NCBI GenBank assembly: GCA_028023455.1
Contig: JAQFVV010000017.1
Span: 5,796,098 to 5,860,097, forward strand
From: Epiperipatus broadwayi
Taxonomy: Eukaryota > Onychophora > Udeonychophora > Euonychophora > Peripatidae
Length of the DNA stretch: 64,000 nucleotides
Reading direction: 5' to 3'
Both the position numbers and the translations under genes were made by a program. Below the pieces are notes generated by a model. It saw only the letters and a list, made by a program, of their open reading frames with translations. It searched no databases and was not told the DNA's origin. Below, piece by piece: positions 61,051 through 64,000 of this stretch. Each line of letters opens with the position of its first letter. Within the stretch, counting starts at the first letter, position 1.

Positions 61051-61494
61051 CTAAAATTAAAAAATAAATCTCAATTCTAAATTTATAAAAATATTTCTTT
61101 TACTGAAGTACATGTATATTATCCAATATTGATTTTTTCCTTTGTTTGTATTTGTAATTCAAATTTGCATACACATGCAAATTTGTATATTATTTAAATA
61201 TATAATTTTGAATAATATATTTTGATAGCCTGCAAAAAAAAAAAAAATCACAGTCTTAGCATTGTTATAATCAGGTTCCTAACATCAGGGGCAGAGAGGG
61301 AGATTCTGAAATCTGTGTAGAATAATTTTTTTAATTTAAATTAAATCAAATTTTTATTATCAGTTTAATTTAAAACATTATACAAATAAAAAATTATTGG
61401 TTATATATTTTTTTTAACATAACTAGCAACTTTTTTATTTATTTATTGAATAATTGAAGCAATTTCAAAATTCATAGTTCTATACATATATATT

Positions 61495-62060
61495 ATAGAA
61501 TAAAGAATAAAAATGATGGGATAATATCCATGCAAACAGAAATAACTTTTAACCTTTCATGTCATCAAGAAATTATTACTACTAATTGATAATCCCAGAG
61601 GCTAAACAAGTTTTTTTATTAACCTATAATAGCTTTTTAGTTGGATTTTTTTGTCAAAGTAAAGGGAGTCTTCTTTTATTTCAAACCAAGTCCTTATATG
61701 AATTTAAATTCAGGAAGTTTATTGTTTATAGGTACGAGAATATGAAGGAATAACATCTTTCTTAACATTCTGCAAATAATACTTCAAACTTCTTCAGACA
61801 GTTGTATATGTTGAATTAAATATTTCCATGGGTTATTATAATAGAGAATAATAATGTCATATCCATACAAACAGAGATAACTGTTAATCTTTGACATTGC
61901 CTAGATATGATCAATTACCGCTAATTAATAATCTACAGTCCTTATTATCCTATAATAGCACCTTTGATGGAGTTTCTTATTGAAGTAAAATGGGTCCTCT
62001 TTTATTTCAATCCAAATTCTTATATGGATTTAAACCCAGAAAGCTATTTTATATGTATAT
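61495..62060. repeat. Diverged direct duplication, about 230 bp x 2
   Basis: AGAATAA...ATGTCATATCCAT/GGATAATATCCATGCA, CAAACAGARATAACT, CCTATAATAGC, TCTTTTATTTCAA and TTATATGRATTTAAA appear in the same order at 61,495-61,730 and 61,845-62,060. Confidence 0.65.
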
Positions 62061-63680
62061 AATGCACACACATAAACAAAATATCTAATTACACTCATAA
62101 ATTCAGCACATGGCTAGACCTCTAGTGTAGAGCTAAGTTTTTGTCAGGTAACTAAATAATTCCCAAATAAGTCCCAGAAATTTTTTCACAGCTATTTTCA
62201 TCTATGTAAATTAAGACAACTCCGAACGTATTGATGTAGGGTGATATATAGACTTATATGAATTAAATCTGTAATAGTTATCTATACTTCTATTTAAAAT
62301 TGCTATTGGAAAAAAAAAATGTTTTTTTTAAAATAAAAATTGGAACTCTAGCCCTGCAACATATAAAAAAATATCTGGCAACAATTATGAAGAAATCGGG
62401 TAATAAAAGATAAAAAATCTTAGCGTAAACTAATACAAATGAATGGAATATTAAAAAAACATAAATCAAAGAATAAATTCCTAGTTAGAAGATTAATATA
62501 GTATAAAAAGTGAGTAAAAAACTTCACTGAAAAATAATAAATAAAAAAAGTTGATAAAAACAAACAAGAGAATTAACAAGCCTCAAATTAAAAATATTAT
62601 GCATGAAAAAAAATACCTATTTATAACTAGAGATAAACTGTTTGCTTATGACTCTTTATTCTGATAAGGATTCTCTTTAAAAGCAAAAAAAAATAACGTT
62701 ATAGTTCAAGCATTGAATTTTTATTTATTTATTTAAAGTATAGATTTTTTTTACAAGCATATAATAATCGGAATGGAAGACGGCTTCCCCATTGGCTTTT
62801 ATTAAAGCGTTCAATTCTGGTACTGTATGTAAAGACTGGATACTCATTACCAATCACGTAAGTTGGCGGTTACTATATTCTGTTTCTGAGGCAGAAAAAT
62901 AGAGAATTACAAGATTGTTGGTAAAATTCCAGTAACATTAAAAAAAAAATCAACTTATTTGGTACCTTATAAGAAAGCCATCCATCTTTTAAATCGTAAC
63001 CCTCTGTTTATTTGAAGAATTTACTGGTTCAAAATCCAGAAAAGAGAACTTGATTTGCGATTTGTCTTAGATGATGAAGCTATATTTTGAGTTTAATGAT
63101 AAATCTGATCTGGATAATATAGTTTTTCAAATATTTTTTATGAAACAACTTTAAAAAGAAATTTATTAATGATATGTATTATTAATTACACATGAACTGG
63201 CTCTAAACATACTTGATCAATGATAAAGATAGGTAAAAGCTCAAATAATATAAGCTTTGTGATTTGAAATTCCTTTTTAAGGGTTGGGTAGAAATTTTCC
63301 ATAAGATCTAGTTTAAGTAAGCAAGCAAAAAAAGAGGGGTTGGTGGATGAACATACTAATAGTTCCATAATAAGATCTAATAGGATCCAAATGAATACAT
63401 ATGCAAATTAGAAAAAAAATAGAATGCTTGCTTCTGCATAAAAAAGCAAAACAAATTAAAGCTTCCTTAGTTAGTATTATTGAGTCAATTTTCACATAGA
63501 GTATGTTTTATCCAATAAAAATTAGAGAGACAACAAAAGAATTCATAAATTAACTTTTGGATCGAACAAAAATTTTAAGTATATTATAAAAATAAAATAT
63601 GTAAAAAAAAAACTTTTCAAATGATGCTTTTATGTAAATAGCCACTAAAAAGTACCAAATAACAAAGTAATTCATCTCTT
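62061..63680. other. Intron sequence with nothing recognised
   Basis: AT-rich intron upstream (in gene sense) of the first visible exon. I searched it for the missing GGGSGGLAC-type exon on the minus strand and did not find it. Confidence 0.5.
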
Positions 63681-63915
63681 GATTAATTTGCTGTTCTTGG
63701 AAAATATCAGAGATCTCAAGAATCTAGACTTGCTATAAAACAATTGGAAACTGCAATAATATCGTTATTTCATAAAAGTAATTGAGGTTCAAATAAATCA
63801 AAAAATTGAAAAAGGCCTCAAATGCTTTTATGAAGTGACAATATTCCTGCAATTTCCAATTGTTTTATAACAAATCTAGATTCTTAAGATCTTCAAGAAC
63901 AGCAAATTAACTAAG
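63681..63915. repeat. Foldback element (family H)
   Basis: TTAATTTGCTGTTCTTGGAA, AAGAATCTAGA, TATAAAACAATTGGAAACTG and TTTCATAAAAG in the left arm pair with TATGAAGTGACAATATTCC, AATTTCCAATTGTTTTATA, TCTAGATTCTTAAGATC and TCAAGAACAGCAAATTAA in the right arm. Arms are about 105 bp with a centre of about 20 bases. No coding content. Confidence 0.8.
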
Positions 63916-64000
63916 AGGTGGATTAAAATCATTATTCAATAATTTTTTTTACATATTATTTTTTTCCATTTTAGTTACATTTACACATTATTTTAAAAAA

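Overview
The window is animal nuclear DNA, very AT-rich and mostly intron. Only one host gene can be supported: a thioredoxin reductase (or thioredoxin-glutathione reductase) on the minus strand. Ten consecutive internal exons lie between 61,050 and 1,041. Their lengths (73, 69, 51, 38, 105, 116, 226, 90, 77 and 154 nt) sum to 999 nt, or 333 codons. The splice phases join perfectly and there are no stops. The gene runs off both ends: the N-terminal FAD-binding exon lies beyond 64,000, and the dimer-interface and C-terminal (selenocysteine) exons lie below 1. Large repeat-filled introns (up to 18 kb) and the wealth of LINE, Penelope, Gypsy, hAT and foldback elements suggest an invertebrate metazoan. 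I cannot name the phylum with confidence.

Layout from left to right. 0-1 kb: relic of an RTE-type LINE. 1.0-1.5 kb: two exons. 1.5-12.2 kb: intron with two families of palindromic elements (called B and C here), a LINE C-terminus and a foldback family A fragment. 12.2 kb: exon. 12.3-30.3 kb: 18 kb intron holding a 645-bp palindrome and a complete LTR retrotransposon (17,466-25,425). That element has 2.09-kb near-identical TG...CA LTRs, an ATAC target duplication and one 290-codon ORF that resembles a gag-like N-terminus joined to the tail of a Gypsy integrase. 30.3 kb: NADPH-binding exon. 30.5-36.0 kb: a foldback element, a tRNA-like SINE and two exons.

36.0-50.4 kb: a 14 kb intron with a 600-bp foldback A element, a decayed Gypsy element, a LINE endonuclease relic, a hAT transposase relic, a 4.1-kb terminal-inverted-repeat transposon with a perfect 8-bp target duplication and internal satellite arrays, and a Penelope GIY-YIG relic. 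50.4-54.96 kb: three exons, including the CVNVGC redox exon. 55.7-59.7 kb: two LINE relics. 60.4 kb: palindrome with 17-bp flanking direct repeats. 61.0 kb: exon. 61-64 kb: duplicated spacer and one more palindrome.

The reductase exons work together as one protein: FAD site, redox disulphide, NADPH site, then the second FAD contact. Everything else is mobile DNA or its debris inside introns. The most interesting items are the young non-autonomous LTR element, the satellite-bearing transposon with 8-bp duplications, and the related foldback families A and B. All protein assignments are from my reading of motifs; no database search was run.
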